This document shows positions 53,401-62,949 of a DNA stretch of 64,000 bases, one piece after another. The position numbers and the translations under genes are program-made. This stretch comes from Tenacibaculum tangerinum (GTDB taxonomy: Bacteria > Bacteroidota > Bacteroidia > Flavobacteriales > Flavobacteriaceae). The notes beneath the pieces were generated by a model, which saw only the letters and a program-made list of their open reading frames with translations, searched no databases and was not told the origin of the DNA. Positions within the stretch are counted from its first letter, which is position 1, and the number at the start of each line of letters is the position of its first letter. The DNA lies in NCBI RefSeq assembly GCF_029853675.1, contig NZ_CP122539.1:124001-188000 (forward strand). The letters are read 5' to 3'.

Positions 53401-53697
53401 TAAGCGTTTAGGCTCTCCACCAGTAGAAGGAATAATATAGACATCTGTGTTTCCATCATACTGTGCAGTAAAAGCAATCATGCTACCATCATTGGAAAAA
53501 TGTGGATTAGATTCATAACCATCGGCGCTGGTAAGTCGTATGGCATTTCCTCCTTGAATGGGAGCTTTCCATAGGTCATTGGCATATATAAAAACAATTT
53601 CAGAATTAGATATTGTAGGTTGTCTTAATAGGCGTGTTCCCTGAGAAAAACTTACATGGAAAATTGTTAAAGTGAGTAAGGTTAGTATTTTTTTCAT
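50443..53697 (-). CDS. Tricorn-like S41 serine protease
   Basis: A 1084-residue exported protease with a signal peptide ending V-S-F-S-Q. Two beta-propeller regions (repeated W-S-P-x-G/D-x-x-x-I/L-A-x-x blades) cover roughly residues 25-530. A Lys/Glu/Asp-rich linker follows (about 545-575), then a core and PDZ domain (about 745-850) and the C-terminal S41 catalytic domain with the nucleophile in A-G-S-G-G-D. The propellers probably gate peptide access, as in archaeal tricorn. A periplasmic peptide-degrading role is expected. Length is normal for the Bacteroidota group. Confidence 0.9.
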   Translation of the reverse strand: MKKILTLLTLTIFHVSFSQGTRLLRQPTISNSEIVFIYANDLWKAPIQGGNAIRLTSADGYESNPHFSNDGSMIAFTAQYDGNTDVYIIPSTGGEPKRLTYHPSDDFVQGWTPDNKILFRSSREGKPTQTSKFYTVSLEGGLPKAVKVPRAAYGEFSENGNYIAYTPITSWDAEWRNYRGGQAMPIWILNMQNQQLIKTPQKDKERHLDPVWYNGVVYYISERDYTSNIWSYNLTTKQEKQLTFHKRFDVKSLDANSNGIIYEQGGYIHFLNPETSSTKQIPITVHGDLNYARTRWMNVKGRNLTNPNISPKGKRAIFEYRGEIFTVPKENGTWRNVTNSSGVADRYPIWSPKGDKIAWFSDKNGEYQVVIADQNGDNKSYITIPTPTFYFRPDWSPNGKYLSFTDTHYNIWILNLETEKAEKVATDNFAHPNRTMNPKWSPDSDWIAYAKQNENHFKSIYAYQISTQKTVQITDPLADAISPVWDASGKYLYTLASTNYGLTSGWLDMSSYDPSVTRSLYAIVLNSKDQAPNLPKTDEEEAEKKDTNKEDKNKKKSDKKESKDTNKIKVVIDEDGIFNRAIALQLPAKNYTGLYKAPKNHVFIAESVQNTLNVIIHDYDISKEKATEFSKGVSLITVSEDRESVLLSSKGNWSIVSSKSPAKSTEGSIKTNLKIKVDPKAEAHQIFKEGWRYMRDFLYVDNVHGAPWNKIYEWYAPWIDHVRHRTDLNYVVDIMSGEVAIGHSYVYGGDTPKTKYVSVGLLGCDFEETNGFYRFSKIYKGERWNPSIKAPLGLPGIEVKEGDYLLEINGVTLTSKDNPYKVLEQTAGREIYIKVNSKPTPKGANIVLVKPVFSERSLRSIDWVEENRRKVDKLSDGKLAYVYVPNTSYNGFTSFNRYYFSQQNKKGVIIDERNNGGGNAADYMIDILSRKPFGYFNSKANKRKPWTTPIAGIWGPKVMIINERAGSGGDLFPYMFKERKIGPLVGTRTWGGLVGTWDTPNFIDGGRMVAPRGGFFDLDGNWAVEGEGVAPDIEVHQDPSTVLNGHDPQLEIAVKEALRLLRSKEFIYKPEPAPPTRWKRPSGY

Positions 53698-53760
53698 ATG
53701 TTCTTGAAATTTTAAACCTCAAAGCTATTTAATTAAGGGTGAAAATAAGTGAAAAATTTG

Positions 53761-55440
53761 TTAAAACCCTACAGCAGTATCATCACCTCTTGGGTCGGCC
53801 CCTCCTTCTAATTTTCCATTAGAAAGTACTAAAATAGCGTCTACTTTACCAATAACAGGTGAGTTCGTTTCGTCTAATTCGTATCCTAGTTGTTGTAACT
53901 CTTTTTTAACTTGTTTTTTAAATCCTTTTGGTTCCATTTTAATTACATCGGGTAACCATTGATGGTGAAAACGAGGTTGGTTTACGGCTTGCTGCATTCC
54001 CATATTAAATTCATGTACGTTTAAAATGGTTTGTAATACAGAAGTGATGATAGTCGATCCGCCGGGTGTTCCTACCACCATGTATAGGTTTCCGTTTTTC
54101 TCTACAATAGTAGGGGTCATAGAGCTCAACATGCGTTTTTCGGGTTCAATTTTATTGGCTTCAGCTCCAACTAAACCAAACATGTTTGGTACTCCTGGTT
54201 TGCTTGAAAAATCATCCATTTCATTATTTAAGAAGAATCCTAAATCGGAACAATATAGTTTAGAACCATAAGCTCCATTGATTGTTGTGGTGACCGAAAC
54301 TGCATTTCCGAATTGATCGACGATAGCGTAGTGGGTGGTTTCATCACTCTCTGTCATGGTTATACTTCCGTGAGAAACATCGGCTGAAGAAGTCGCTTTT
54401 TCAAAAGAAAAATTGTCCATTCTTTTTTTAGTGTATTCTTTACTGATGAGTGTTTTAACTGGGATTTTTACAAAATCAGGGTCTCCTAAATAAAAACTTC
54501 TATCGGCATAAGCTCTTCGTTCCGCTTCAGTAATTACCTGTATGGCTTTTGTTGAATTATGTCCGAGTTTATTCAAATCAAACGGTTCAATTCCGTTCAT
54601 AATTTGTGCTAAACAAATACCTCCACTTGCAGGGGGTGACATGGAAATGATTCGTAAATCGTCATAGGTAAAGGTAATAGGGGTTCGCCATTTAGCTTCG
54701 TATTTTGCCAAGTCTTCTTCAGTTAAGATTCCGCCATTGTCTTGCATAAATGTAACGAGGCGTTTGGCGGTTTCTCCTTTGTAAAACTCGTCACGACCGT
54801 TTTTTGCAATGCGTTCTAACGTTGCAGCTAAAGCAGGGTATTTTATGGTGTCTCCTTTTTTCCAAGGTTTATCAAGAATAATAGAGTCTTTATTTACTTC
54901 TAAAAAGTAATGTTGGTATTTTTTTATACGGTCTTCTTGTTTTTGAGTTACTACAACTCCTTTTTTGGCTAAAGTTATGACTGGTTTTAAAATTTCTTGA
55001 ACAGGTAACGAACCGAATTTTTTATGTGTAGCAAAAACACCAGCGATTGTTCCTGGAACTCCTACTGCCATGGCTCCTAAGGTACTTTTATTCTCGATCA
55101 CATTTCCTAAGCTATCTAAATACATGTTTTTGTGAGCGGCAAGTGGTGCTTTTTCACGATAATCTAGTGCACCAATTTCTCCTGAGTTTTTGCGGTAGAC
55201 CATAAAACCACCACCTCCAAGATTACCAGCATAGGGATACGCAACTGCCAGTGCTAGTTCGGTCGCTACCATAGCATCGAAAGCATTTCCTCCTTTTTGT
55301 AAAATATAAGTGCCAATGTTTGAAGCTTCTTTACGAGCAGAAACTACCATCGCTTTTTCGGTGATTGTACCTACAATTTTTTCTTTTTTACAATTGTATA
55401 ATACTATGAGTGTTAAGAAAAATAAGAATGTTTTTTTCAT
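53761..55440 (-). CDS. ggt: Gamma-glutamyltranspeptidase
   Basis: A 559-residue lipoprotein (L-Y-N-C lipobox). It splits gamma-glutamyl bonds such as that of glutathione. The precursor cleaves itself before the catalytic threonine in D-E-T-T-H-Y-A-I-V-D. The oxyanion and substrate loops G-T-P-G-G-S and M-L-S-S-M-T-P-T are present in the small subunit. Probably periplasmic. It is leftward, between the AcpH-like and tricorn-like genes. Confidence 0.93.
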   Translation of the reverse strand: MKKTFLFFLTLIVLYNCKKEKIVGTITEKAMVVSARKEASNIGTYILQKGGNAFDAMVATELALAVAYPYAGNLGGGGFMVYRKNSGEIGALDYREKAPLAAHKNMYLDSLGNVIENKSTLGAMAVGVPGTIAGVFATHKKFGSLPVQEILKPVITLAKKGVVVTQKQEDRIKKYQHYFLEVNKDSIILDKPWKKGDTIKYPALAATLERIAKNGRDEFYKGETAKRLVTFMQDNGGILTEEDLAKYEAKWRTPITFTYDDLRIISMSPPASGGICLAQIMNGIEPFDLNKLGHNSTKAIQVITEAERRAYADRSFYLGDPDFVKIPVKTLISKEYTKKRMDNFSFEKATSSADVSHGSITMTESDETTHYAIVDQFGNAVSVTTTINGAYGSKLYCSDLGFFLNNEMDDFSSKPGVPNMFGLVGAEANKIEPEKRMLSSMTPTIVEKNGNLYMVVGTPGGSTIITSVLQTILNVHEFNMGMQQAVNQPRFHHQWLPDVIKMEPKGFKKQVKKELQQLGYELDETNSPVIGKVDAILVLSNGKLEGGADPRGDDTAVGF

Positions 55441-55446
55441 TTATTT

Positions 55447-56034
55447 TTAGCTTAGTTCTAGTAGTTTTTGATGAGAAAATGCACGAAGATCTTCGAAAAA
55501 GGTAGTAAAATCGTCTTCAAAAATTTGATAATTCTCCAACAAGTCTTCTATAGCTAAATTCATTTTTGATTTTCCGTTGGTACGTCTATTCATTCCGTTT
55601 AATACTTCTTGAATTCCTTTGGCAAATTGATAATTATATAACCAATTATATTGCACTATATAAGGGAGCATGTCTTGTGTTTTTTCAGGGAGAATATCAA
55701 AGTTTTCTTCAAGTAATCGATATACGGAGTTTACATAAATATTTAGCGGTATTTGTGAATAGTTTTTCCAGTTTTTAGCTAGGTAATGGTCATAAAAAAT
55801 ATCAATAATTACTCCGTCGTAGTGTCGGTAACGTTCATGCAATCGGCGTTTGCTTATCCTAACAATTTCATGTGCATCGGTGTAGGTATCAATTTCACGA
55901 TGAAGTAAAATTCCTTTTTGAATATCTTGATGATAGTGAGAAAATTTATTGCCTTTCACATGATCTGCTATAAAGTTACCAATCATAATATTTGTATTAC
56001 TCTCAGAAAGGTATAAGTGCGCTAAAAAATTCAT
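55447..56034 (-). CDS. Acyl carrier protein phosphodiesterase (AcpH-like)
   Basis: A 195-residue protein with the family's M-N-F-L-A-H-L-Y-L-S start, G-N-F-I-A-D-H-V-K-G, H-R-E-I-D-T-Y-T-D and Y-D-H-Y-L-A-K-N motifs. The His/Asp residues bind the metal used to remove 4'-phosphopantetheine from ACP. The frame reaches back to 56061, but the extra nine residues are not family-like, so I use ATG 56034. Six bases separate it from the gamma-glutamyltranspeptidase gene. Confidence 0.85.
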   Translation of the reverse strand: MNFLAHLYLSESNTNIMIGNFIADHVKGNKFSHYHQDIQKGILLHREIDTYTDAHEIVRISKRRLHERYRHYDGVIIDIFYDHYLAKNWKNYSQIPLNIYVNSVYRLLEENFDILPEKTQDMLPYIVQYNWLYNYQFAKGIQEVLNGMNRRTNGKSKMNLAIEDLLENYQIFEDDFTTFFEDLRAFSHQKLLELS

Positions 56035-56070
56035 TGCATAAATGTAAACAAAAAACCACAATTGATGTGT

Positions 56071-57282
56071 TTAATCAACCCAAAAATCGGGTTTAGTAAC
56101 TGATCCCAAGACAGTGCAATCGCCACATATTCTTTTTACAAGTGTATAGGGGCCTTCTGGATTTAATAGGTCAGCTACGGGAATGTTGTCTGTATAAAAA
56201 ATATAACCTGCTTTGATAAAATCTAAAAGAGGAGTTTGATTACCTCTGTCGTAGAAAATAGGAGAATATAAGACGCACTCATCGGGAAATGGTGGATAAA
56301 AAGGGGTTACATCTTCCCGATTGATAAAGATACGTTTCGATGATACGTTATTAACTTCAAAATACCCTATGACTTTCGTATCAGGATTGGAAATAGATTT
56401 TATATTTCCTTGTAGAAACCCTACTTGATTTTCAGAGAAGACATTATCTGAATTTGAAAATTTTTTGAGTATTTGATAATAATTATGGGCATTGTAGTTT
56501 TGAACGAATTGTTTTACTAAAATGCTGTATCTGTGGGAAATCATAAAGTCATTCGTAGGAAAAGAGCGAACTGGTAAGTTTTCAATTCTATCTTTATCTA
56601 AGCCTGTAGTCTCTGTTAAAATTATTTGATTAGAGTATAACGTCTTATAACAAACTTTGCTTTTAATTTTTCGAGGAACTTTTGTAACTCTGTAACTTAT
56701 GCTTCCACTATAGGTATAAACTTCTAAGGAGTCATTACTGTAGTACGGAGCTACAATTTTATAGGTTTCTTCATATTCAAATTTATAAAATTGAGCATCG
56801 TTATTAGGGGTAGCACTACTAACTTTAATGCTAACAATTTCCTCTCCGCTATCATTGACTTCTACAGCTGCAGCTATTTCATTTAAAGAGCTTTCAGGGG
56901 TCAATATTTCCTGATCAGAAGCAAAAATTTCTCCGTCTTGTGTTTCAATATGCAAGATATATGTTTCATTTCTTTCGGCCGAAAAGGGGTTTAAAGGCTC
57001 ATAAATTCCTTCTTCAACTTCAGTGAATTGATACTTTTTATTCAAATTAGTTGCAATGTAGAGGTTGGCATTTCGCTCAGGAAAAAAACCAGAGGTATCA
57101 ATTCGATAGGTTCTAGATAATTTAATTCGATGCTTTTTGTGTTCGTTCGTTATTTTACCATCTACTACTAGTAAGTTTTCATACGATATAGTCAATGGAG
57201 AAAACGGCTCAAGACAACTTGTAATTGATATGAGTAAAAATAAACAACCGACAATGAATGTTCGTGATTTTAAAACTTTCAT
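56071..57282 (-). CDS. DUF4249 lipoprotein (copy 1)
   Basis: A 403-residue lipoprotein (lipobox I-T-S-C) of the DUF4249 family, which accompanies TonB-dependent receptors in Bacteroidota. The mature start L-E-P-F-S-P-L-T-I-S-Y-E-N-L-L-V-V-D-G-K-I is typical, followed by Ig-like strands. The C-terminus ends C-G-D-C-T-V-L-G-S. It is highly similar over its length to the DUF4249 gene at 59002-60216, so the two arose by duplication. Presumed surface-exposed or periplasmic partner of the receptor. Confidence 0.85.
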   Translation of the reverse strand: MKVLKSRTFIVGCLFLLISITSCLEPFSPLTISYENLLVVDGKITNEHKKHRIKLSRTYRIDTSGFFPERNANLYIATNLNKKYQFTEVEEGIYEPLNPFSAERNETYILHIETQDGEIFASDQEILTPESSLNEIAAAVEVNDSGEEIVSIKVSSATPNNDAQFYKFEYEETYKIVAPYYSNDSLEVYTYSGSISYRVTKVPRKIKSKVCYKTLYSNQIILTETTGLDKDRIENLPVRSFPTNDFMISHRYSILVKQFVQNYNAHNYYQILKKFSNSDNVFSENQVGFLQGNIKSISNPDTKVIGYFEVNNVSSKRIFINREDVTPFYPPFPDECVLYSPIFYDRGNQTPLLDFIKAGYIFYTDNIPVADLLNPEGPYTLVKRICGDCTVLGSVTKPDFWVD

Positions 57283-57325
57283 AACCTCTTAAAATGAGTG
57301 AGCTTGAGTAAAAATTTTCTCCATA

Positions 57326-58990
57326 TTATTTAACAGTAAAAAACTTTTGTATTGAAATTGGGTTTCCTGAGCTATCAAAACCTTCCACTTCGATTACAAA
57401 TTTTCCTGAAATATCGGAAGTGTAAAAAAAGAGATTCTTGCTGTTATTATCAAAATTAGGTTCCCAAAACAATTGCACCCTGTAATCGGGAATTCTTTCT
57501 TTTGAATTCAAAGAATAATTTTCTTGGTAATATTTTTTGAATGGTAATGGTTTTAAAATTGTAAACTTCTGATAATTCATTTGATCATCACCAAAATTAT
57601 GCTTAAAAGTATCTACATACATGATACCTTGATAAATATTATTTCCAAAGACATGCTTTTCTTGTGATAAAGAAACTGTTTTTATTTTTTTTGGATCAAA
57701 ATCAAAAAAATCAGTATGATTGCTTACAATTAAACCGTCTACTATGAGGAGTGAGGGAAAACTAGTATCGGTATTTTTGTTTGCATCTCTAACGTGAATT
57801 TTGAACTGGTTGTTTTCTTTTGTAAACCATACATTTTCGAGTACTTCTATGATGGTTTCTCTAATAGAATTAAAACGCGTGTAATCATCTAAATGTACCA
57901 CTTGGTTTATACTCGTTAAGAGTGAAGAACTTGTAGAAGTATAAAAAGAGCTATCTTTTTTTATCAAACTATAGGCATTTTCAATTTGAGCATAGATGCT
58001 TCTTTCAAGTATAAAATCTTTTTCGTTTGGAGTTAATGCTATTGCTTTTACAGTATTGTTCTTCTTATTATAAGAAAATTTTTGGTTTGATATACTTATT
58101 TTATAATCAGTATTTTTCTTATCTAATACTTGCAAAATGATTTCTGAAGTACTCAAATTTTCTACACTAAAATAGAACTTTCCACTTTTGTTTGTAGTAG
58201 CAATTTTGGTAATGGGTTTTTTACCAGCTATCGACAACCCTATTTTCAACCCTTTTACGCCTTTTGATTTGTCAATAGGTATAATTTCTCCCTCAATTAA
58301 ATTACCTCTTAATTCAGGTAAAATGATTTTTTTTTGAAAAGTGTCATCCTGAATAAAGTTTTCTCCTATGTTCAAGTTTTTTAAAGTTTTTTTATAACTA
58401 TCATTACTATTAGCTAGTCTTACAGATACTGAATAGTTTCCAGAAGATAAATTGTTTAAAAAATCTAATGTTAATTTTTGCCTCTTATTTTGTGTGCTTA
58501 GTTCATTTTCTTTTTTTACATCTAAATTTTTATGGGCTGATTGAATGGTTTCGGAAATACTTTCAAAGTCTGTTGTATAGGGATTAATAATTTGGATAGT
58601 ATCTTCAAAAAAAGTACGATAATTATTCATCCATTTTGTATATGATATGATTTTGTATGTTCCAGTTTCTATGGTATTGTTGATAAAAAAATCTCCGTAA
58701 CCAACACCGTTATTTAGATTTATTTTTTGTTTTAGAACGCTTTCGTTTTTTGAATTAATTACTTCAAAGTAGGCAATTTTACTAATTTTAGAAGGTTGAT
58801 TATTTTTATTAAGACAGTATAGCTTATAAAAAAACTGCTCTCCAGAAACAATTTGGTTTGTATTGTAATGCACAAATATCTTTTCTATGGGAAGTTCTTT
58901 TGTGTGAATGCTATTTTTGGTATTGTTTTGAGATAATACAAACCCAATATGTAGCGTGAAAATTATATATAAGAGTGTCTTTCTTTTCAT
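57326..58990 (-). CDS. Exported protein of the TonB receptor/DUF4249 locus
   Basis: A 554-residue protein with a signal peptide (cleavage near V-L-S-Q). The N-terminal half has macroglobulin-like strands (F-V-H-Y-N-T-N-Q-I-V-S-G-E-Q-F-F-Y-K near residue 40), and a carboxypeptidase-regulatory-like segment lies around 230-300. Residues 340-470 resemble a receptor plug remnant (L-I-V-D-G-L-I-V). It sits between the two DUF4249 copies with 11- and 43-base gaps. Probably periplasmic or outer-membrane associated; substrate unknown. Confidence 0.7.
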   Translation of the reverse strand: MKRKTLLYIIFTLHIGFVLSQNNTKNSIHTKELPIEKIFVHYNTNQIVSGEQFFYKLYCLNKNNQPSKISKIAYFEVINSKNESVLKQKINLNNGVGYGDFFINNTIETGTYKIISYTKWMNNYRTFFEDTIQIINPYTTDFESISETIQSAHKNLDVKKENELSTQNKRQKLTLDFLNNLSSGNYSVSVRLANSNDSYKKTLKNLNIGENFIQDDTFQKKIILPELRGNLIEGEIIPIDKSKGVKGLKIGLSIAGKKPITKIATTNKSGKFYFSVENLSTSEIILQVLDKKNTDYKISISNQKFSYNKKNNTVKAIALTPNEKDFILERSIYAQIENAYSLIKKDSSFYTSTSSSLLTSINQVVHLDDYTRFNSIRETIIEVLENVWFTKENNQFKIHVRDANKNTDTSFPSLLIVDGLIVSNHTDFFDFDPKKIKTVSLSQEKHVFGNNIYQGIMYVDTFKHNFGDDQMNYQKFTILKPLPFKKYYQENYSLNSKERIPDYRVQLFWEPNFDNNSKNLFFYTSDISGKFVIEVEGFDSSGNPISIQKFFTVK

Positions 58991-59001
58991 GATTTACGTA
59001 T

Positions 59002-60216
59002 TTAATCTATCCAAAAATCGGGTTTTACAATTGAACCTAATACTGTACAGTCACCGCATATTTCTTTTACAACCACATACGGACCTTCTGGTGTTAGCGG
59101 GTCAGGATTAGGATTGTTATTTTCGTCAAAATAAATGTATCCATTTAAAAGCGCATCTAACAAGGGTCTGGCGCCACTTATATCATAAAAAGTAGGAGCA
59201 AAGGTATAACATTCATCAGGAAAGGAGATGTAAGTAGATCTGATATCTTCCCGATTGATAAAGATACGTTTCTCAGATACGCTATTAACTTCAAAATACC
59301 CTATTACTTTCTCATCAGGGTCAGAAATGGATTTTATATTTCCAGATAAGAAACCTACTTGATTTTCTGAGAAAACATTGTCTGAATTCGAGAATTTTTT
59401 CAGTATTTCATAATAATTATGGGCATCGTAGCTTTGAATAAACTGCTTTATTAAAATACTATATCTGTAAGAAATCATAAAATCATTGGTTTGAAAAGAT
59501 CGAACAGGAAAATTTTCAATTCTATCTTCATCTAAACCCGTAGTCTCCGTTAAAATTATTCCATTAGAATATTGGGTTTTGTAACAAACTCTTTTGTTAA
59601 CGGGTCGTATAAGTTTTCGTACCTTATAAGAACCACCACTGAGACTGTAATCGTAAGGTTCTAAATAATAATTACTGTAGTATGGGGCTACAATTTTATA
59701 GGTTTCTTCATATTCAAACTTATAAAACTGAGCATCGTTATTAGGGCTAGCGCTACTAACTTTAATAGTAACAACTTCGTCTCCGGTATTATTAACTTCT
59801 ACATCAGCAATTAAGTTATTTATAAAACTTTCAGATGTTAATGTTTCTTCGTTTGAAGTAAAAACTTCACCATTTTTTGTTTCAATATGTAAGGTATATG
59901 TTTCATTTCTTTTTGCAGAAAAAGACTCGATAGATTCATAAATTCCTTCTTCAATTTCAGAAAATTGATATTTTGTATTCAAATTAGTTGTAATATATAG
60001 GTTTGCATTTCGCTCAGGAAAGTACCCTGTAGTATCGATACGATAGGTTCTAGATAGTTTAATTTGGTGTTTTTTCTGTTCGTTCGTTATTTTTCCATCC
60101 ACCACCAGTAAGTTTTCATACGATATGGTCGATGGTGAAAACGGCTCAACGCAGCTTGTAATAAATACCAACAGATACAAACCAGCAAGTAATCTTAATA
60201 ATTTAAAAGTTTTCAT
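59002..60216 (-). CDS. DUF4249 lipoprotein (copy 2)
   Basis: A 404-residue paralogue of the 56071-57282 gene, with the same lipobox region (F-I-T-S-C), the same N-terminal T-I-S-Y-E-N-L-L-V-V-D-G-K-I-T-N-E and many near-identical long blocks (for example around D-A-Q-F-Y-K-F-E-Y-E-E-T-Y-K-I-V). It diverges mainly in the signal peptide, around residues 100-125 and 195-210, and near the C-terminus. It lies six bases after the receptor gene, so it is probably the original receptor partner and copy 1 the later duplicate. Confidence 0.85.
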   Translation of the reverse strand: MKTFKLLRLLAGLYLLVFITSCVEPFSPSTISYENLLVVDGKITNEQKKHQIKLSRTYRIDTTGYFPERNANLYITTNLNTKYQFSEIEEGIYESIESFSAKRNETYTLHIETKNGEVFTSNEETLTSESFINNLIADVEVNNTGDEVVTIKVSSASPNNDAQFYKFEYEETYKIVAPYYSNYYLEPYDYSLSGGSYKVRKLIRPVNKRVCYKTQYSNGIILTETTGLDEDRIENFPVRSFQTNDFMISYRYSILIKQFIQSYDAHNYYEILKKFSNSDNVFSENQVGFLSGNIKSISDPDEKVIGYFEVNSVSEKRIFINREDIRSTYISFPDECYTFAPTFYDISGARPLLDALLNGYIYFDENNNPNPDPLTPEGPYVVVKEICGDCTVLGSIVKPDFWID

Positions 60217-60222
60217 AGCACT

Positions 60223-62946
60223 TTAGAATTTAAAATTATACGTAATCGTTGGTACTGGAACTGAAAAAATCGAGCTTTTAAAACCGTTTACATTTCCATT
60301 TTCAGCCTCGAAAAAAACAGAATAAGGGTTGTTGCGACCTAAAACATTGTAAATGGAAATGTTCCAAAAGCTATGGGCAAGCTTTTTTATTTTATGATTT
60401 CCTTCTATATTAAGACCAATATCTAGACGATAATAATCAGGAATTCTGAATTCATTTCTGTCGCTATAATACTGATATTCTGAATTTCCTTGCAGGTATT
60501 TACCTGCTGGGTAGGTAACAGGTCGCCCAGTTTGAAATGAAAAATTGCTAGACAGGCTAAAGCGTTTCGTTAATTTATAATTTAGGACCAAGGTCAAATC
60601 ATGCGGTTTGTCATAATTTGTTGGAAAATACTTACCTGCATTTACAATTTCTTCACTAAAATAACTATCAAGCTTAATAAATGATCGAGAATACGTATAG
60701 CTCAACCATCCATTTAGTATGCCTTTATTTTTTCTGAATAGAAATTCGGCACCATACGATTTACCCGGTCCTTGAATCACTTCAGTTTCAATGGCTTCAT
60801 TTAACAACAAATTGGCTCCTATTTTATAGTCTACTATATTTTTAAACTTCTTGTAATAGGTTTCAAAACTGACTTCATAATCGGAATTTTCAAAATTCTT
60901 AAACAGTCCGATAGAAAACTGATCGGCCTCTTGAGGTTTTATATTAATGTCAGATAACCTCCACGTGTCAAGTGGAGAAGCAGTAGTGTTGTTACTAAGT
61001 CTATGAATGTATTGAAAAGATCTGTTGTAGCTGCCTTTTAATGAAAGGTTGTCTGTTAAAGAATAGCTTCCCGACAATCGATAACTTAGGTTGTAATACG
61101 ATTTGTGTACTTCGTTATGTTTATAGTTTTTTGTTTCAACTAGCGTAGAGGAATTTTTAGGAGCGTTGTCTTGATATATTCGTTGATTTGTTGCTCCCAA
61201 TGCTAAGTATTGCGACATACGTAGTCCTAAATATAAATTCAGTTTTTTGCCTACATTATACTTGTCTGATACAAATAAACTATTTTCTAAAGCTCTTTCG
61301 TTGGGTATTATTAGAGGAGTTACATCTGAATCTTTTCCACTTGGAAAAATTGAACCTGGAGATATATTGTATAATTTAGACTCAAGTCCATAATTAAAAT
61401 GATGTTGTTTAGAGTGTAAATACTTAAACAGTAATTTTAAGTTAGTTTCGTTTATGCTATACTTTAAATTAAAGTTTTTATTGCCATCACTCTCATAATC
61501 AATATTAAAATCATACTTACTGTTAGAGACAAATAAACTACTACTATTTTTTTTATTAAATGTATGTTCCCAATTCAAAGTTACTAAGCTGTTACCATAA
61601 GAGTTTATAGAGTCTGAGGCAATTTGAAAAGAGTCTTCACTATAATACCCAGTAATGTCTATAGTGTTATGATCGTTTATTTGATGATTGTATTTTGCAA
61701 TAGCATCGAAAAAAGAAGCACTACTGTTTTTTAGTTTCTTGTCATCCAACACTTTTAAAACCCAATCAGAGTAGGTGGTTCTAACTCCAACCATCAACCC
61801 AGATTTTTCTTTTATTATGGGAGTCTCGATACTTAAATTACTAGTTACGGGTCCGATTGACCCTTCTCCTTTTATTGTTTCTGTGTTCGGTTTTTTTGTT
61901 TTCATATCGAAAACAGATGAAAGCCTGCCGCCAAATTCAGAAGGAATGTTACCCTTGTAAATTTTTAAATCGCTTGTTGTAAATGGGTTTATAGCCGAAA
62001 ATAACCCTAAAAAATGAGTAGGATTGTAAATTGTTCCATTGTCAAGTAAAAATAAATTTTGATCTACTTTTCCTCCTCTTACATTCAAACCTTCAGCACC
62101 TTCACCTGCAGATTTAATACCAGGTAGCGTAGTTGCCACTTTTAGTATATCTCTTTCTCCCAAAACCTGAGGTATAGTTTTTATATCTTGAACTTTAATC
62201 TGTGTAACACCTGTTATGGGCTGTTTCAATTTAAGTCTTCTTTTAGTACTGATAGTAATTTCGTCTAGTTGTTCTGAAATTTCCTGTAATTTAAAGTTCA
62301 AACTACTGTTGTTGTATAAAATAATTTCTTCATACTCCTTTAAGTAGCCTGTTAAAGAAGTTTCAATTAGATTTTTTCCAAGTGGTAGCTTCAATTGGTA
62401 AAATCCCTTATTGTTTGTTGTAGTAAATAGGTTTTTGTCTTTTTCTGAAACAATTACCCCTCCAATAGGTTTACCATTTTTAAAATCTGTTACTAAACCA
62501 CTTAGCGTATAATAACTCTTTTTTATAGATTCTTCTTTTCCTAGTATAACTATTTGGTTATTGTTTTTTTGTGGATTAATAAAAATAGGGCTTTCATGTA
62601 TTGTACTCTTTTGGTTTTCTTTTACATTAGTAATTAAGTTTCCTTTAGTTAGAATTATTTTTTTATCATCGGTAATAAAGTAGTTTACCTGAGTTTCATA
62701 AAAGATAGTATCTAATATTTGATGAATGCTGACGTTGATAAAATTCTTGTTAATACTACTTTTATTATCCAACCATTTATCAATAAAAAAGAAATGATAA
62801 TTAGAATTGTCTTCAATGAGTTTAATAGCTTCTAGTTGACTACTATTATTAAACTTTATTGACAATTTTAAGGAATCCTTTTGTGCATAGGAATTTAAAA
62901 AAGCAAATAGTAAGAAGAAAATTGGAAGTGTTTTTTTGTATAGCAT
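60223..62946 (-). CDS. TonB-dependent outer-membrane receptor with STN and carboxypeptidase-like domains
   Basis: A 907-residue receptor. Signal peptide to about residue 21, STN domain (about 25-95), a carboxypeptidase-regulatory-like beta-sandwich (145-220), the plug (about 240-350, with L-N-V-R-G-G and F-L-L-D-N-G-T-I-Y-N) and a 22-strand barrel ending F-N-F-K-F. STN domains usually signal to an anti-sigma factor, but no sigma/FecR pair is visible in the window. It probably imports a substrate captured by the DUF4249 lipoproteins. Confidence 0.92.
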   Translation of the reverse strand: MLYKKTLPIFFLLFAFLNSYAQKDSLKLSIKFNNSSQLEAIKLIEDNSNYHFFFIDKWLDNKSSINKNFINVSIHQILDTIFYETQVNYFITDDKKIILTKGNLITNVKENQKSTIHESPIFINPQKNNNQIVILGKEESIKKSYYTLSGLVTDFKNGKPIGGVIVSEKDKNLFTTTNNKGFYQLKLPLGKNLIETSLTGYLKEYEEIILYNNSSLNFKLQEISEQLDEITISTKRRLKLKQPITGVTQIKVQDIKTIPQVLGERDILKVATTLPGIKSAGEGAEGLNVRGGKVDQNLFLLDNGTIYNPTHFLGLFSAINPFTTSDLKIYKGNIPSEFGGRLSSVFDMKTKKPNTETIKGEGSIGPVTSNLSIETPIIKEKSGLMVGVRTTYSDWVLKVLDDKKLKNSSASFFDAIAKYNHQINDHNTIDITGYYSEDSFQIASDSINSYGNSLVTLNWEHTFNKKNSSSLFVSNSKYDFNIDYESDGNKNFNLKYSINETNLKLLFKYLHSKQHHFNYGLESKLYNISPGSIFPSGKDSDVTPLIIPNERALENSLFVSDKYNVGKKLNLYLGLRMSQYLALGATNQRIYQDNAPKNSSTLVETKNYKHNEVHKSYYNLSYRLSGSYSLTDNLSLKGSYNRSFQYIHRLSNNTTASPLDTWRLSDINIKPQEADQFSIGLFKNFENSDYEVSFETYYKKFKNIVDYKIGANLLLNEAIETEVIQGPGKSYGAEFLFRKNKGILNGWLSYTYSRSFIKLDSYFSEEIVNAGKYFPTNYDKPHDLTLVLNYKLTKRFSLSSNFSFQTGRPVTYPAGKYLQGNSEYQYYSDRNEFRIPDYYRLDIGLNIEGNHKIKKLAHSFWNISIYNVLGRNNPYSVFFEAENGNVNGFKSSIFSVPVPTITYNFKF

Positions 62947-62949
62947 TTT